From an uncultured Clostridia bacterium (lineage in GTDB: Bacteria; Bacillota; Clostridia; Oscillospirales; Ruminococcaceae): 60,398 nt of DNA. The position numbers and the translations under genes were made by a program. Where the stretch lies: the NCBI GenBank assembly GCA_947631455.1, contig CANRLH010000010.1:1-60398 (forward strand), in the 5' to 3' direction. Shown here one piece after another: positions 17,840 to 27,000 of the stretch (its first letter is position 1; each line of letters starts with the position of its first letter). Below the pieces are notes generated by a model. The model was not told the origin of the DNA and did no database searches. It saw nothing but the letters and a program-made list of their open reading frames with translations.

Positions 17840-17929
17840 TTACTTCTTACGGTGTTTGACCTGTAAAAAGATAAAGCCGCCTATGATAAAGGCGACCAAA
17901 ACGATAGCTATGATTGTCTTAGGTTCCAT
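17840..17929 (-). CDS. 29-residue single-pass membrane peptide coupled to the adhesin gene
   Basis: Reads MEPKTIIAIVLVAFIIGGF followed by a short segment ending in KHRKK: one membrane span of about 20 residues and a basic tail, so the C-terminus should be cytoplasmic. Its ATG overlaps the TAA of the large adhesin gene (TAATG), and the end of that gene supplies AAGGAGG ten bases upstream. The coupling, ribosome site and membrane-like composition argue that it is a real gene. It could assist anchoring or secretion of the adhesin; that role is inference. Confidence 0.6.
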   Translation of the reverse strand: MEPKTIIAIVLVAFIIGGFIFLQVKHRKK

Positions 17930-20900
17930 TATTCAGCGTCCTCCTTTTTCTTCTTTTTCAAAGCGACAAAGGTAGTTGCCGCAATTCCGAGAGCCGACAG
18001 ACCCGCAAGGGTGAACCACAGACCAAGATGGCTGTTATCGCCGGTCTTAGGAGTATCTCTCAGCTCGTTGTGCATTGTAACTACGGTCGTCGAACCCACC
18101 TTAACGGTTGCGTCCTTATTGGCAGGCAACACATAGTTTGCGGAAGCCTTGTCGGAAACCTCGGAAATCGTGTACTCACCGATACGCAGGTTCTCAATCA
18201 GGATTTCACCCTTTGCGTCGGTCACGAAAGTCTTATCGTAACCGTTCTCTCCCGTGACACGGAAAGAGAAGCCTTCCACTTTGCCATCGGAAGAAGTCTT
18301 AACGATTTTCAGACTGCCACGCATAGCGTCGTTGATAAAGCCAACGCCGGCTTCATTCTCTACCTGATAGGTCTTGCCGTTTTCCTCGATAAAGACAGAG
18401 TAAACGCCCTCATCCAGTACGAAGCCTTCGGGAGCTTTTGCTTCTTTGACAAGGTACTTGCCGTAAAGCAGTTCCTTCATCTCGTAAATACCTTTGTCGG
18501 TTTCCTCAAGCTCACCCAAAAGCTCATCGCCCTCGTCCAGTTTGCCATCGCCGTTCAGGTCTTTGTAAACCTCAAAGACTGCGCCGGAAAGCTTGTTGTC
18601 GGGGAAGTCCTTGTCTACCTTTGTAAGAGAGATATTGCCCCGTACAAACTCATCGGTCACGGTAATCTCGATAACCTGTTCGTCCTCGTTGACCGTCACC
18701 TGATAAGGCGTACCGTCAAGAACATATCCTGTCGGCGCTTCGATTTCCTTTACGACCCAAACGCCATAAGGAACATTCTCAAAAGAGAAGCTGCCGTCAT
18801 CAGCGGATAAGGTCGTTTCAATGGCGTTGCCCTTTGTAAATTCGGTCTCGTCAGCCTTAAAGATACCGATAAGAGCGCCGCCGAGAGCTTCGCCGTTTTC
18901 ATCGACTTTCTTGCCGGAAACGGAACCATAAACCAGGTCGTTCTCGATGTCCTTTCCGTCGTTTGCGGTAATCTCCACAAGCTCGACGGTCTGACCGGCG
19001 TAAGCGAACTCAAACGGGTACTTGGCGTCGTTCAGAAGGTAGTGGCTGTCGGTAGCGATTTCCTTGACATAGTATTTGCCAAGTGGCAGGTCGCTTGAAA
19101 CAACAGCTTTGCCGTTTTCACCCACCATCAGGATTTCAATCAGACCGTCGGCAGGGATCGTCGTTCCGCTTGCGGAAACGAGTTCCTCTGCTGCGTACAG
19201 ACCAAAGCTGATATTAACGACCTCGCCGTTCGCTCCGATACCGTATTTCTCGTTCTGCTCCATAACCTTAGAAAGATTTACGGAGACCTTCTGCCTTTCG
19301 TTATAGAAGTCTGTCGCCGTTTCGGTTACGGCAACTTCCTGTCCGGCATAGGTCAGCTCCACTTCGTGGGTCTCGGAATTGAGAAGCATACCGTGAGGAG
19401 CCTGAACCTCGACAACACTGTATTTGCCGAGATAGAGTTCACGGCTCTTTGCGATACCGTCCTCGCTGGTCGTAATGGTATCGACCAGTTCTCCGGCAGC
19501 ATAACGGAGCGTTCCGTCGGGCGTGACAACATCGGAAACCGCACGGATTTCAAAAACTGCACCCGCAAGACCGCTTGCCTGATAAACAGGCTGATAAAGC
19601 GTCTCGCTGTCCTCATCGCCGGAAACATTCACGCCCCAAAAGACCTCGCCGGTCTTTTCCACGATGATGACGCCTTTCTGCGCCATATTCTCTTTGTTCA
19701 CTTTAATCACAGCAACCCCGCTTTCCTCGGTGGAATTATCCTGCGCCACATCAAAATAAACCGGAGTCCTGTCAATCACATAGCCGTAAGGAGCCTGAAC
19801 CTCAACGAGAGAGTATCCCTCGCCGTAGGGCAGCATTTCGGGTGTGACAAGTTCTCCGTCCGCATTGGTATAGAAAACATCGATCGTAGTCGGTGTCGGA
19901 TAGGTAAAGGTCATTGAAATTTTGTTGCCGGCAGGATCGTAAATCTCAAATCCCGCACCGGCGTAGGGGATATTCTTACCGCTTTCAGCGTCTACCTTGA
20001 CCACCTTGATATAGCTCTCAAAGTTTGCGTTGTTCATCAGATAACGGTAGGTTGCCTCGTCCTGAGAGATGAAAACATCAAAGTCTTTCATCAGCTCTCT
20101 GCCTTCCCAACCGGAAGTCTGATGGACTGTATATACGCCATACGGCATATCCTTCGTCTGTCCGAAACCGTTTTCATCGCACACGATGGTATCTCTCTCA
20201 TCGGCGTCGGCGGCTTCAAAGCTGCCCGCAGATTTGAGATAGATTTCAAAGGTCGCTCCTTCTTCGGGAGTCTCGATTTGTGTCTCGCCGTCGTCCGTGT
20301 GCTTAATGAGGGCGATATTGCCTTTGATGACTTCCTCGGTCACATCGTTGGAAGTCAGATTATGCTCTACGGTGTAGAGCCTGGGGTCTGCGCCGACAGC
20401 GTGAACCGTATCGTCAAGCAGATAACCTTCGGACGGTTTGATTTCACGAATTGTCCAGTCGGTATCACAGATATACTCTTTGGTGGTGAACTGACCGTTC
20501 TCGTCGGTCACATACTTGTCAATCAGGGTGTCGCCTTTATAAATGCCGTAAACGGCTCCCGCAAGAGTAGCGTCGCCCTGTGCCGTTCCTTCCTCGTAGT
20601 CGCTCTTGGTAACGGTCACGGCGAACTTTTTGAGGATGTTATCCACGCTTCGGTTAGTGACTTCTTTCCATTTCACAGGTGCGGTCTGCGTCGGGGGAAC
20701 GACATAGCGAATGGCGGTATCGACTTCTTCAAGAGTGTAGGGTGTCGAACCGCTGATAAGGACGTCGCTGAAAGTCGCAACGCCGCTTTTGTCGGTTACT
20801 GCGTATTCATCAACGGGGATACCGCTGAGAGACGTACCGAAAAGGTGGAACTTCACGCCTTCAACAAAGTTATCTTCGGAAGATTTGATTACCTTCAAGT

Positions 20901-22143
20901 CGCCTCGTTTCAGGACATTGCTGAATGTGACATTGGAAGTTCCGCCGCTGACGATGGTGACTCTCTGCACATTCTGCGGAACATACTTATCAATCGTCTG
21001 CTCGGTAACAGTGTAAACGCCCGGCATAAGCTCAATGTCAACCGTTCCGTCGTCCTTTGTGGTTACGGTCTTATTCACGCCGTTGCCGGAAATCGTGAAG
21101 CTGATACCGCCCACAACGCCGTCCTCGGAATGCTTGATGATATGCCCGATACCGGTCGTCTCGGTCTTGATGTTGAAATAGAAATACACGGGGTCTTCTG
21201 CGCCCGAACACATCGTCTGCTTTCCGACATTACCCCAAACGAGGAATTTTCCCATAGGCTGTGCAATTTTCTTTTGTGCCGTAATGCCGACCGCATTTTC
21301 AATCATCGTGTTGGAAGTAAAAGTGTACTTATTTCCGCTTCTCGAAACTGAAATGCGGCTGTCGGTAAAGTTGATGTCGGCAAGCGTGTTGTTGGTATCT
21401 GTCAAAGTCAGACTGTAATTCTTCTTTACGGGGTCGTATTTCAGCGTGTAAGTCTGAGCAGACTGCTTCTGATTGGAAGCAAAGCTCGGCACGGTTGCGT
21501 GACGCTGCATTTGCTCCAAAATCCAGTTGTAGCATTTCTCGGCGGGTCTGCCTTTAATGTCGTTATAGTAGGTGTCTTTATCAATTCCGAAAGAATTGGT
21601 GGTTCGGCTCGTGGGAGAAACTCTAAGCAACTGCTGATACTCCCAGTAAATCGTCTGCGTTGCAATCGAAAAATCATCTTCGTTGCACCCACTGACCGGA
21701 ACTGCTCTATCCGGCGCCCAGCCATAGATACTGGCAAGCATAATGCCATACTGGGCTGTGGCGGGAAGGTTTTGAAAATATGCGCTGTTTTTGCCATTAA
21801 CGCTTTCGTAGTTTTCATAAGCGCCGTAATCAACGCCTGACTCAATGCACATCACCTGCCGCTCGCCGCTGTCGTCTCTAAGCCAAAGGGTAGCTCTTGC
21901 GCCGCCCCCGTTATGGCTTCTCACAGTCTGATTGCCGGCAGTATCATAATGAATTGCCTGATAGCTTTCCGGCGAATGGTAGGTGTTACCGTCAGAACCT
22001 GTGTATTTATGACCGTAGAAGGCTTCACAGGTTTTCCCCGGTTCTGCCGTAAATGCAAAAGCAGACATCGGCAACGCACCGAGGGAGAGGACTGCACACA
22101 GGAACCCTGCGATAATCCTCTTGAATTTTGAATTGTTTTTCAT
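17929..22143 (-). CDS. Large wall-anchored adhesin with thioester and Cna-B/SpaA repeats
   Basis: 1,404 residues. A signal peptide ends near AFAF (residue 31). An N-terminal region with MCIESG and a later WEYQ fits a thioester domain, which forms an internal Cys-Gln bond used for covalent attachment. About nine Cna-B/SpaA-type beta domains follow, each about 80-100 residues long and marked by YTVTE, LAGAVFEI or APxGYVLD motifs, often with the Glu that completes an isopeptide bond. The C-terminus has the sorting motif TPKTGD, a hydrophobic span (LWFTLAGLSALGIAATTFVAL) and KKKKKEDAE. Such proteins are common cargo of ICEs and probably mediate cell contact. GAAAGGACG precedes the ATG. Confidence 0.9.
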   Translation of the reverse strand: MKNNSKFKRIIAGFLCAVLSLGALPMSAFAFTAEPGKTCEAFYGHKYTGSDGNTYHSPESYQAIHYDTAGNQTVRSHNGGGARATLWLRDDSGERQVMCIESGVDYGAYENYESVNGKNSAYFQNLPATAQYGIMLASIYGWAPDRAVPVSGCNEDDFSIATQTIYWEYQQLLRVSPTSRTTNSFGIDKDTYYNDIKGRPAEKCYNWILEQMQRHATVPSFASNQKQSAQTYTLKYDPVKKNYSLTLTDTNNTLADINFTDSRISVSRSGNKYTFTSNTMIENAVGITAQKKIAQPMGKFLVWGNVGKQTMCSGAEDPVYFYFNIKTETTGIGHIIKHSEDGVVGGISFTISGNGVNKTVTTKDDGTVDIELMPGVYTVTEQTIDKYVPQNVQRVTIVSGGTSNVTFSNVLKRGDLKVIKSSEDNFVEGVKFHLFGTSLSGIPVDEYAVTDKSGVATFSDVLISGSTPYTLEEVDTAIRYVVPPTQTAPVKWKEVTNRSVDNILKKFAVTVTKSDYEEGTAQGDATLAGAVYGIYKGDTLIDKYVTDENGQFTTKEYICDTDWTIREIKPSEGYLLDDTVHAVGADPRLYTVEHNLTSNDVTEEVIKGNIALIKHTDDGETQIETPEEGATFEIYLKSAGSFEAADADERDTIVCDENGFGQTKDMPYGVYTVHQTSGWEGRELMKDFDVFISQDEATYRYLMNNANFESYIKVVKVDAESGKNIPYAGAGFEIYDPAGNKISMTFTYPTPTTIDVFYTNADGELVTPEMLPYGEGYSLVEVQAPYGYVIDRTPVYFDVAQDNSTEESGVAVIKVNKENMAQKGVIIVEKTGEVFWGVNVSGDEDSETLYQPVYQASGLAGAVFEIRAVSDVVTPDGTLRYAAGELVDTITTSEDGIAKSRELYLGKYSVVEVQAPHGMLLNSETHEVELTYAGQEVAVTETATDFYNERQKVSVNLSKVMEQNEKYGIGANGEVVNISFGLYAAEELVSASGTTIPADGLIEILMVGENGKAVVSSDLPLGKYYVKEIATDSHYLLNDAKYPFEFAYAGQTVELVEITANDGKDIENDLVYGSVSGKKVDENGEALGGALIGIFKADETEFTKGNAIETTLSADDGSFSFENVPYGVWVVKEIEAPTGYVLDGTPYQVTVNEDEQVIEITVTDEFVRGNISLTKVDKDFPDNKLSGAVFEVYKDLNGDGKLDEGDELLGELEETDKGIYEMKELLYGKYLVKEAKAPEGFVLDEGVYSVFIEENGKTYQVENEAGVGFINDAMRGSLKIVKTSSDGKVEGFSFRVTGENGYDKTFVTDAKGEILIENLRIGEYTISEVSDKASANYVLPANKDATVKVGSTTVVTMHNELRDTPKTGDNSHLGLWFTLAGLSALGIAATTFVALKKKKKEDAE

Positions 22144-22223
22144 CGGTTAAATACCGTCCTTTCATATTTTTGGGCAAAAAAATACCCTCTGTCGGTTAAA
22201 ACAGAGGGTTGTGTGTTTCACAA

Positions 22224-22964
22224 TCAGTAGAGGAAGTAGAAGCGGTAACTGCCGCCGCCGAGATTTTCCGCATAGATTGTGAAGTATTGAATTGGACTGC
22301 CGCCGTATGCCGTGATAAGGTCGGGCATTGAGCGGACATAATCTTTCAGGCTACGCTCTAAACTCGTTCCCTGAAAGTCTTTGGAAGCCGTCACCGGATT
22401 TCCCCAAGAGGCGCTGTCCGGCGTCAGGGAACTGTCTATTGTAAGACCCATTCCCGTTCCAATGCCTAAGAGTTCCTGCCTTATGGCTTCCACATCAAAC
22501 TCATAGTCGTAAATTGACTTTGGCTTAGCAGGCTCCGGCGGAGCAGTCGGTTCAGGCTCCGGTTCTTTCGGGGGCTGACTGACCGTTTCTTCCTGCACGG
22601 GTTTTGTCTCGGCAGGTGGCTGTGTCGGTTTCTGTTCCGTCTGCGTGGTCTCAGCTTTCGGCGCTTGGATTTGAGGCGCTTCGCTTTTGGGCGCTTCCTC
22701 TTTCGGCTGTTCCGTTGGTTGAGGGGTTTCCTCGATTTCCGACCTCGAAGCTTTTGAACTTTTTTCTTCCTCGGTCTGCACGGGAACTTCTGTCTCTTTT
22801 GCCGCTTTGGAATGCTCTTGTTCACTTACGGTTTCATTACCTGCCGGAAAAGAAACAGTCTGTGATTGTGTGGCACTCTCTTTTTCATCGGCGGGCATTA
22901 CCCCGCAGCCTGCAAGCAGTACAACCAACACGGCAAGCGTAAAAACCAATGCTTTCTTCATCAT
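22224..22964 (-). CDS. ICE lipoprotein with Pro/Glu/Lys-rich linker
   Basis: 246 residues. The signal peptide ends in the lipobox LLAGC (Cys20), so the protein is lipid-anchored. Residues 25-150 are a Pro/Glu/Lys/Gln-rich spacer (many PKSEAPQ- and PTEQPKEE-like segments), long enough to cross the wall. The C-terminal globular part begins around YDYEFDVEAIRQELLG and ends FYFLY; it has no motif that I recognise. GGAGG lies nine bases before the start; two adjacent ATGs are possible. It lies between parB and the adhesin in the same operon, as in many related elements. Confidence 0.75.
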   Translation of the reverse strand: MMKKALVFTLAVLVVLLAGCGVMPADEKESATQSQTVSFPAGNETVSEQEHSKAAKETEVPVQTEEEKSSKASRSEIEETPQPTEQPKEEAPKSEAPQIQAPKAETTQTEQKPTQPPAETKPVQEETVSQPPKEPEPEPTAPPEPAKPKSIYDYEFDVEAIRQELLGIGTGMGLTIDSSLTPDSASWGNPVTASKDFQGTSLERSLKDYVRSMPDLITAYGGSPIQYFTIYAENLGGGSYRFYFLY

Positions 22965-23202
22965 TCAAATCAGCCTCCTTTGTGCCTTTATCGTACTCAA
23001 AAGCACTGAAAACATCAAAGGTGCGATTGGTCTGACTTTTCAGCATAACAAACGCAGAAACATTGCTCCAAATGTGCGACCCTCTTACATAGATTGCTCT
23101 TTATTCGAGATAGCTTATTTTTAAGAGATAGATGATATTTTCTCGGTGAGTAACAGCTTGTAAAAGGGGTTAGAGTGTGAGAAAGGGGGAACGGAAAAGC
23201 AG

Positions 23203-24135
23203 CTATCTTTCGTCTCGCTCGGCTCGTCTGCGAAGGAAGTTGTTGTAATGCTCCAATGCTTTGCAGACATATTCCTCGGTCTGACTGACAGAGATATTCT
23301 TGGGGATAAGCTGCCTTACACGGTCGCCCCTCAAAACGATTTTTTCTCTTTGGTTCGGCTTTTCCTCGCTCATAATGGCTTGGATAGCCTCGGTCGTGAG
23401 TTTTCCTTCATCAAAGAACTTTCGCATACGGATAGTCTGGTCGTGAGAAGGTGTGCAGTCGTTCAGGTCGATTTCATCAACAACATCACGCTGACAATCT
23501 TCGTCAAGATACGACAATTCAACGGCGGGTCGCATTTTTATACGCCCCTCGTCAACAAATTCGAGCAGTTCGGGAACAAGGTTTGTTAAGCGGACATAAC
23601 GGTGAATTTGCCTCTCGCTGTCACCACTGTTTTCCGCAATTTCTGTCACACTCAACTTCGTGCCCACTGGGCGAGAAGTTAAATCTGTTCTTTGCCCTTG
23701 CCTGTTCATCGCCTCCAACCTCATTTTGTACGCAAACGCTTTTTCTGACGGAAGTATCTGCGACCTTTGATAATTGCTTTCTACCATTAAGATAATGGCT
23801 TCATCACGGTCGAGGTCTACGACTTCACATCGGAGCGTCTCAAATCCGGCAAGCTCACAGGCTCGCTTTCTTCGATGTCCCGATATGATTTCGTATCTGC
23901 CGTCCTCTTTCTGTCTGACGGTGGCAGGGGTGATAACCCCACGCTCATTGACGCTCTCAACAAGCTGCGCCATATCCTCGTCGTCTCGCACCTTAAAGGG
24001 GTGGTCGGGGAAGTCGTCGATTTCCGTCAGAGGTATATCCCTGATTTTAGAAAGCTTTTCATCGTCTCGCTGTTCCTGCGTTGTGAACAAATCATCGAGC
24101 TTCGTGAGAGTGAAGTCGGTCTTTCTTCCTGCCAT
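23203..24135 (-). CDS. parB: ParB-like partition protein of the ICE
   Basis: 310 residues from the ATG at 24135, which has GGAGGTG seven bases upstream. The N-terminal ParB/Srx nuclease-like domain includes IPLTEIDDFPDHPFKVRDDE and the CTP-binding box ISGHRRKRACEL. A central helix-turn-helix covers TEIAENSGDSERQIHRYVRL. The C-terminus is basic and ends RRRAERDER. In ICEs such proteins pair with ParA to stabilise the excised circle or regulate the element. Its start overlaps the end of parA by 44 bp. The broken parA upstream may leave this protein without its partner. Confidence 0.88.
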   Translation of the reverse strand: MAGRKTDFTLTKLDDLFTTQEQRDDEKLSKIRDIPLTEIDDFPDHPFKVRDDEDMAQLVESVNERGVITPATVRQKEDGRYEIISGHRRKRACELAGFETLRCEVVDLDRDEAIILMVESNYQRSQILPSEKAFAYKMRLEAMNRQGQRTDLTSRPVGTKLSVTEIAENSGDSERQIHRYVRLTNLVPELLEFVDEGRIKMRPAVELSYLDEDCQRDVVDEIDLNDCTPSHDQTIRMRKFFDEGKLTTEAIQAIMSEEKPNQREKIVLRGDRVRQLIPKNISVSQTEEYVCKALEHYNNFLRRRAERDER

Positions 24136-24916
24136 CGGCAATCACCTCCTTTGTAAATTCGGCGTAGGCTTTCGCAACCGTGCTGTTTGGCTCATAAGCG
24201 TAAATGCTCTTGCCCTTTGAAGAAGTCTCGGCGGCTTTCACGGCTATCGGTATTGAAGTCCGATACAGTTTAATCGTGCCGCCGAAGTTCTCTCTCAGAG
24301 CTTCCACCGTGCTTTTGGCAAGGTTCGTTCTGTTGTCTACAAGGGTCAGCAGCATACCGTCTACCACGAGGTTCGGATTGATATATCTCTTTACTCTTGA
24401 AACGGTTTGAAGAAGCTACGTCATACCTTTTGCAGGAAGATACTGCGCCTGTACGGGAATGATTATGCTGTCCGCCGCCGACAGAGCATTGAGAGAAACC
24501 ATACCGAGCGAAGGCATACAGTCGATTAGGATAAAGTCGTATCGGCTTTTCATTTCGTTCAGATATGTCCTCATCGTGGTCTCACGGCTCAGAGCGTTCA
24601 TCAGGTTGTATTCCATTGCCGAAAGCTCCAAGTTCGCAGGGAGCAGGTCAACGCCTTCATCGTGGTGCAGAATACCGCCATACGGGTCATTCATCGTCTC
24701 ATTGATAATATCCGTAAGTTTCGTTGCAAGCGTGATACCCAAATTATCGGTATCCTTCCACCCAAGACAGGTCGTTAAGTCGCCCTGCGGATCTGCGTCT
24801 ATGAGCAGAACCTTCTTGCCATTCATAGCAAGACCTACGCCCAAGTTGACCGCAGTGGTCGTTTTGCCTACGCCGCCTTTCTGATTGCATATGGCAATCG
24901 TCTTGCAGTTTGACAC
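24092..24916 (-). pseudogene. parA: ParA-like ATPase gene with an internal amber stop
   Basis: The GTG at 24916 has AGGAGG seven bases upstream; the protein opens with the deviant Walker A ICNQKGGVGKTTTAVNL. Walker A' (FILIDCMPSLG) and LIDADPQGD are present. At 24416-24418 the frame reads TAG where family members have Gln (KGMT-stop-LLQTVSRVKRY), and the same frame then continues without shift through VDGMLLTLVDNRTNLAK to the end at 24092, a normal ParA length of about 274. A single C-to-T change (CAG to TAG) explains it. Without suppression the product stops at about 166 residues. It could also be a base-call error. Confidence 0.85.
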
Positions 24917-25012
24917 TTGTGCGTCCTCCTTTCTCTGCAATTCATAGCCGTCCTCAAATACGGCTATGTACTTGACCGGCTCATTTCCTAACCGGTCGGG
25001 CAATATTTGTTC

Positions 25013-25310
25013 TCAACACCCCTCGCCAAGCTATCTGCTTTTGGGAAGTCACTAAGTAACGGACTGCTTATCCGCCTCATAGGAGTTTCACCTCTGCCGG
25101 GTTCTCCGCCAGCCCCGTAGGGAAGTACCATTGTCGTTCCGACTGTCATCGCCGTGCCGGTGGCAATCCGGCACTCATAACGGGAGTTCTCGCTAAGCCT
25201 CTCTCAAAGAGGGGGGTCTCGGCGTACCCATTAAGGTGGCTATCATCGGAATTGAAGTTCTTAGTGAATGACTTATTCAATTTTCAAGGGTCAATCTAGA
25301 GGTTCTGAAC
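25013..25310 (-). ncRNA. Structured leader region upstream of ICE parA, candidate RNA element
   Basis: About 300 bases without a gene lie between parA and the zinc-ribbon gene. A perfect 7-bp hairpin (GTGCCGG/CCGGCAC with a 7-base loop near 25151-25171), a CCTCT/AGAGG hairpin near 25198-25213 and several further GC-rich pairings are visible. The stretch is much richer in G and C than its flanks and has no open frame. It would form a long 5' leader of the parA-parB-adhesin operon. I recall similar leaders in clostridial elements but cannot name a family. Confidence 0.45.
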
Positions 25311-25319
25311 CGTGGCTCA

Positions 25320-25370
25320 AATTGTCCTCTCACTTATTTGGACAAAGGGGTGCGTTTTGGACACCCAAAA
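25320..25370. promoter_or_regulatory. Cluster of short inverted repeats upstream of the ICE partition operon
   Basis: TTGTCC and GGACAA arms 12 bases apart are followed by GGGTG/CACCC arms nine bases apart. Dyads next to parA are often partition or regulatory sites; binding by this ParB is not shown. Confidence 0.35.
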
Positions 25371-25410
25371 TCGACCCTTTTTAAAAATTTCTCAAAAAAT
25401 TTTTTCAGGC

Positions 25411-25450
25411 ACAAAAAAAGCCGCCTGCTTCGGCGGTGAAGCAGACGGCA
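25411..25450 (-). terminator. Terminator of the zinc-ribbon gene
   Basis: On the minus strand an imperfect 12-bp stem (GCCGTCTGCTTC with GAAGCAGGCGGC) is followed by TTTTTTTTG. It lies 25 bp after the zinc-ribbon gene stop. Confidence 0.75.
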
Positions 25451-25474
25451 ATGTGAGTCTTTCTTATTCGATAT

Positions 25475-26865
25475 TCAGTTTGATTTTCTCCACTCTGTAA
25501 ATGTACTGCGTATTATCTGTGTATATCTTTCCGTATCGGAAGCGATAAAGATATGCTGCTTTCTGAAAGCTGCCTTTATTCTCTCGGCATAATCTATGTA
25601 TGTTTCCTGCCTCTTGAACGGAATTTTTATCAGGGTGATATTTCGCTGTCGGCAAAGATGTTCTTTCAGTATCTCAATCTGTTCCGTAGAGTTCGACCAT
25701 TCAACGGCAAGCTTCTCATCGGGGATATATGTTTCAAGCGGTATTCCCAAAAGCTTATCCGAGCCGAGCTGAACTCTCATTCCTTTTTTACTTGCATAGT
25801 AATTGACAGCCAATGCAGGGAATACGCTTTCATATTCTTTTCACAGACCGCACAGCCTGTTTTGAGAATTGTTCTGTCGCTTATCTTAGCTCGCCATGAA
25901 TGACCGAGAGAACATTTCCACCATACCACCCTCATTGAGTTTCTCGATACCTGAGTTGGCAGGATATTATTCTTCTCATAATCCCATTCACTCAACAGTT
26001 CCTTATCCGTTGTAGCCAAGTCGTTATACCCCGCAAGCACGGCTCTGTCGGCGCAAACAGGGCAGACGGTTCCTTTCACACGGGCGTTGATGACCAACTT
26101 CCACTCATACCCGCAGGTCTTGCACCTCCACCAGACATTTAATCTTGATTTGTGATTTACTGTTTCCGGCGTCAGCGGAAAGTTTTTCTCAGACCATTCT
26201 TCGGCTATCTGTGGGTGAGTAGTCGCCAAATCATTAAATCCTTTCAACAGGGTATATCCACTGCAATATGGGCATTTGCTTCCGCCTGAGCGTGTTGAAA
26301 TCAGGGTGTACCATTCGTGTCCGCAATCCTTACACTTCCACCAAGCCTTACTGTTTGCAAAAGCAGTAACCATAGTAGGCAGGAGCGGATCATTTCTATC
26401 CGACCATTCTGCGGCTATCTGCGGGAACTGTGAAGCGAGGTCGTTAAATCCGGCGAGAACCTTATTATGAGAACAGTACGGACAGCCTGTTTTATTGATT
26501 GTTCTGCTTTTGACAGTAGCCGTCCACTCGTGACCGTGTTCGCACTTCCATATCACTTTTTTATGAGAACCGGCAGTAACCTCCGTTGGCTTAATCGTGT
26601 TTTTCTCAGACCACTCTAATAACAATTTCGGCTTTACCGTAGCCAAATCGTTAATACCCTCAACAACCCTTGCTCCCGAACAAATGGGGCAGCCTTCACC
26701 TTTGGAACGAGCCTTCACACTCGCCTGCCACTCGTGTCCGCAAGCACCTTTCCACCACACTCTTTTATTTGAACCGAAGGTTATCTTATCCGGCGTCAGC
26801 GGTAAATTCTTCTCTGACCATTCAGGAATAAGCTCCGGATGAACGCTTGCTAAACTGCCCGTCAT
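25475..26865 (-). pseudogene. Zinc-ribbon repeat protein with nuclease-like C-terminus, frameshifted
   Basis: Two overlapping frames make one gene. The first (362 codons) holds five tandem zinc-ribbon repeats of about 65-70 residues (DUF4379-like), each with HPxLxxEWSEKN, a CGHEW core and a CPxC pair. It then runs out of frame after CAVCEKN. The second frame continues FPALAVNYYASKKGMRVQ and ends at 25475. Restoring one T in AAGAATATG (near 25820) rejoins them. The C-terminal part has GIPLETYIPDEKLAVEWS, a pattern like the E-x-D/E-IP...IE core of Vsr-like PD-(D/E)XK nucleases. Zinc-ribbon repeats plus such a nuclease suggests a homing or restriction-type enzyme; function is inference. GGAAGGGG precedes the ATG. 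Confidence 0.75.
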
Positions 26866-27000
26866 AGTACAACCACCCCTTCCTTTGTGATTATCCCAAT
26901 TATATTGAGAAAATCGGGATTGGTGTAGTTTGCGAATAATAAGAAAGACCTTGGGAGAAAATATCTCTCAAGGTCAATAAGTGATTCCTCAGTTAGAATT

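Noticed and set aside
20122..21351. Long plus-strand frame of 409 codons opposite the adhesin
   Set aside because: It has no ribosome site or family features and is the shadow of a GC-biased repeat gene.
25312..25500. Plus-strand frame of 62 codons upstream of the zinc-ribbon terminator
   Set aside because: It crosses the terminator hairpin and dyads and has no initiation signal.
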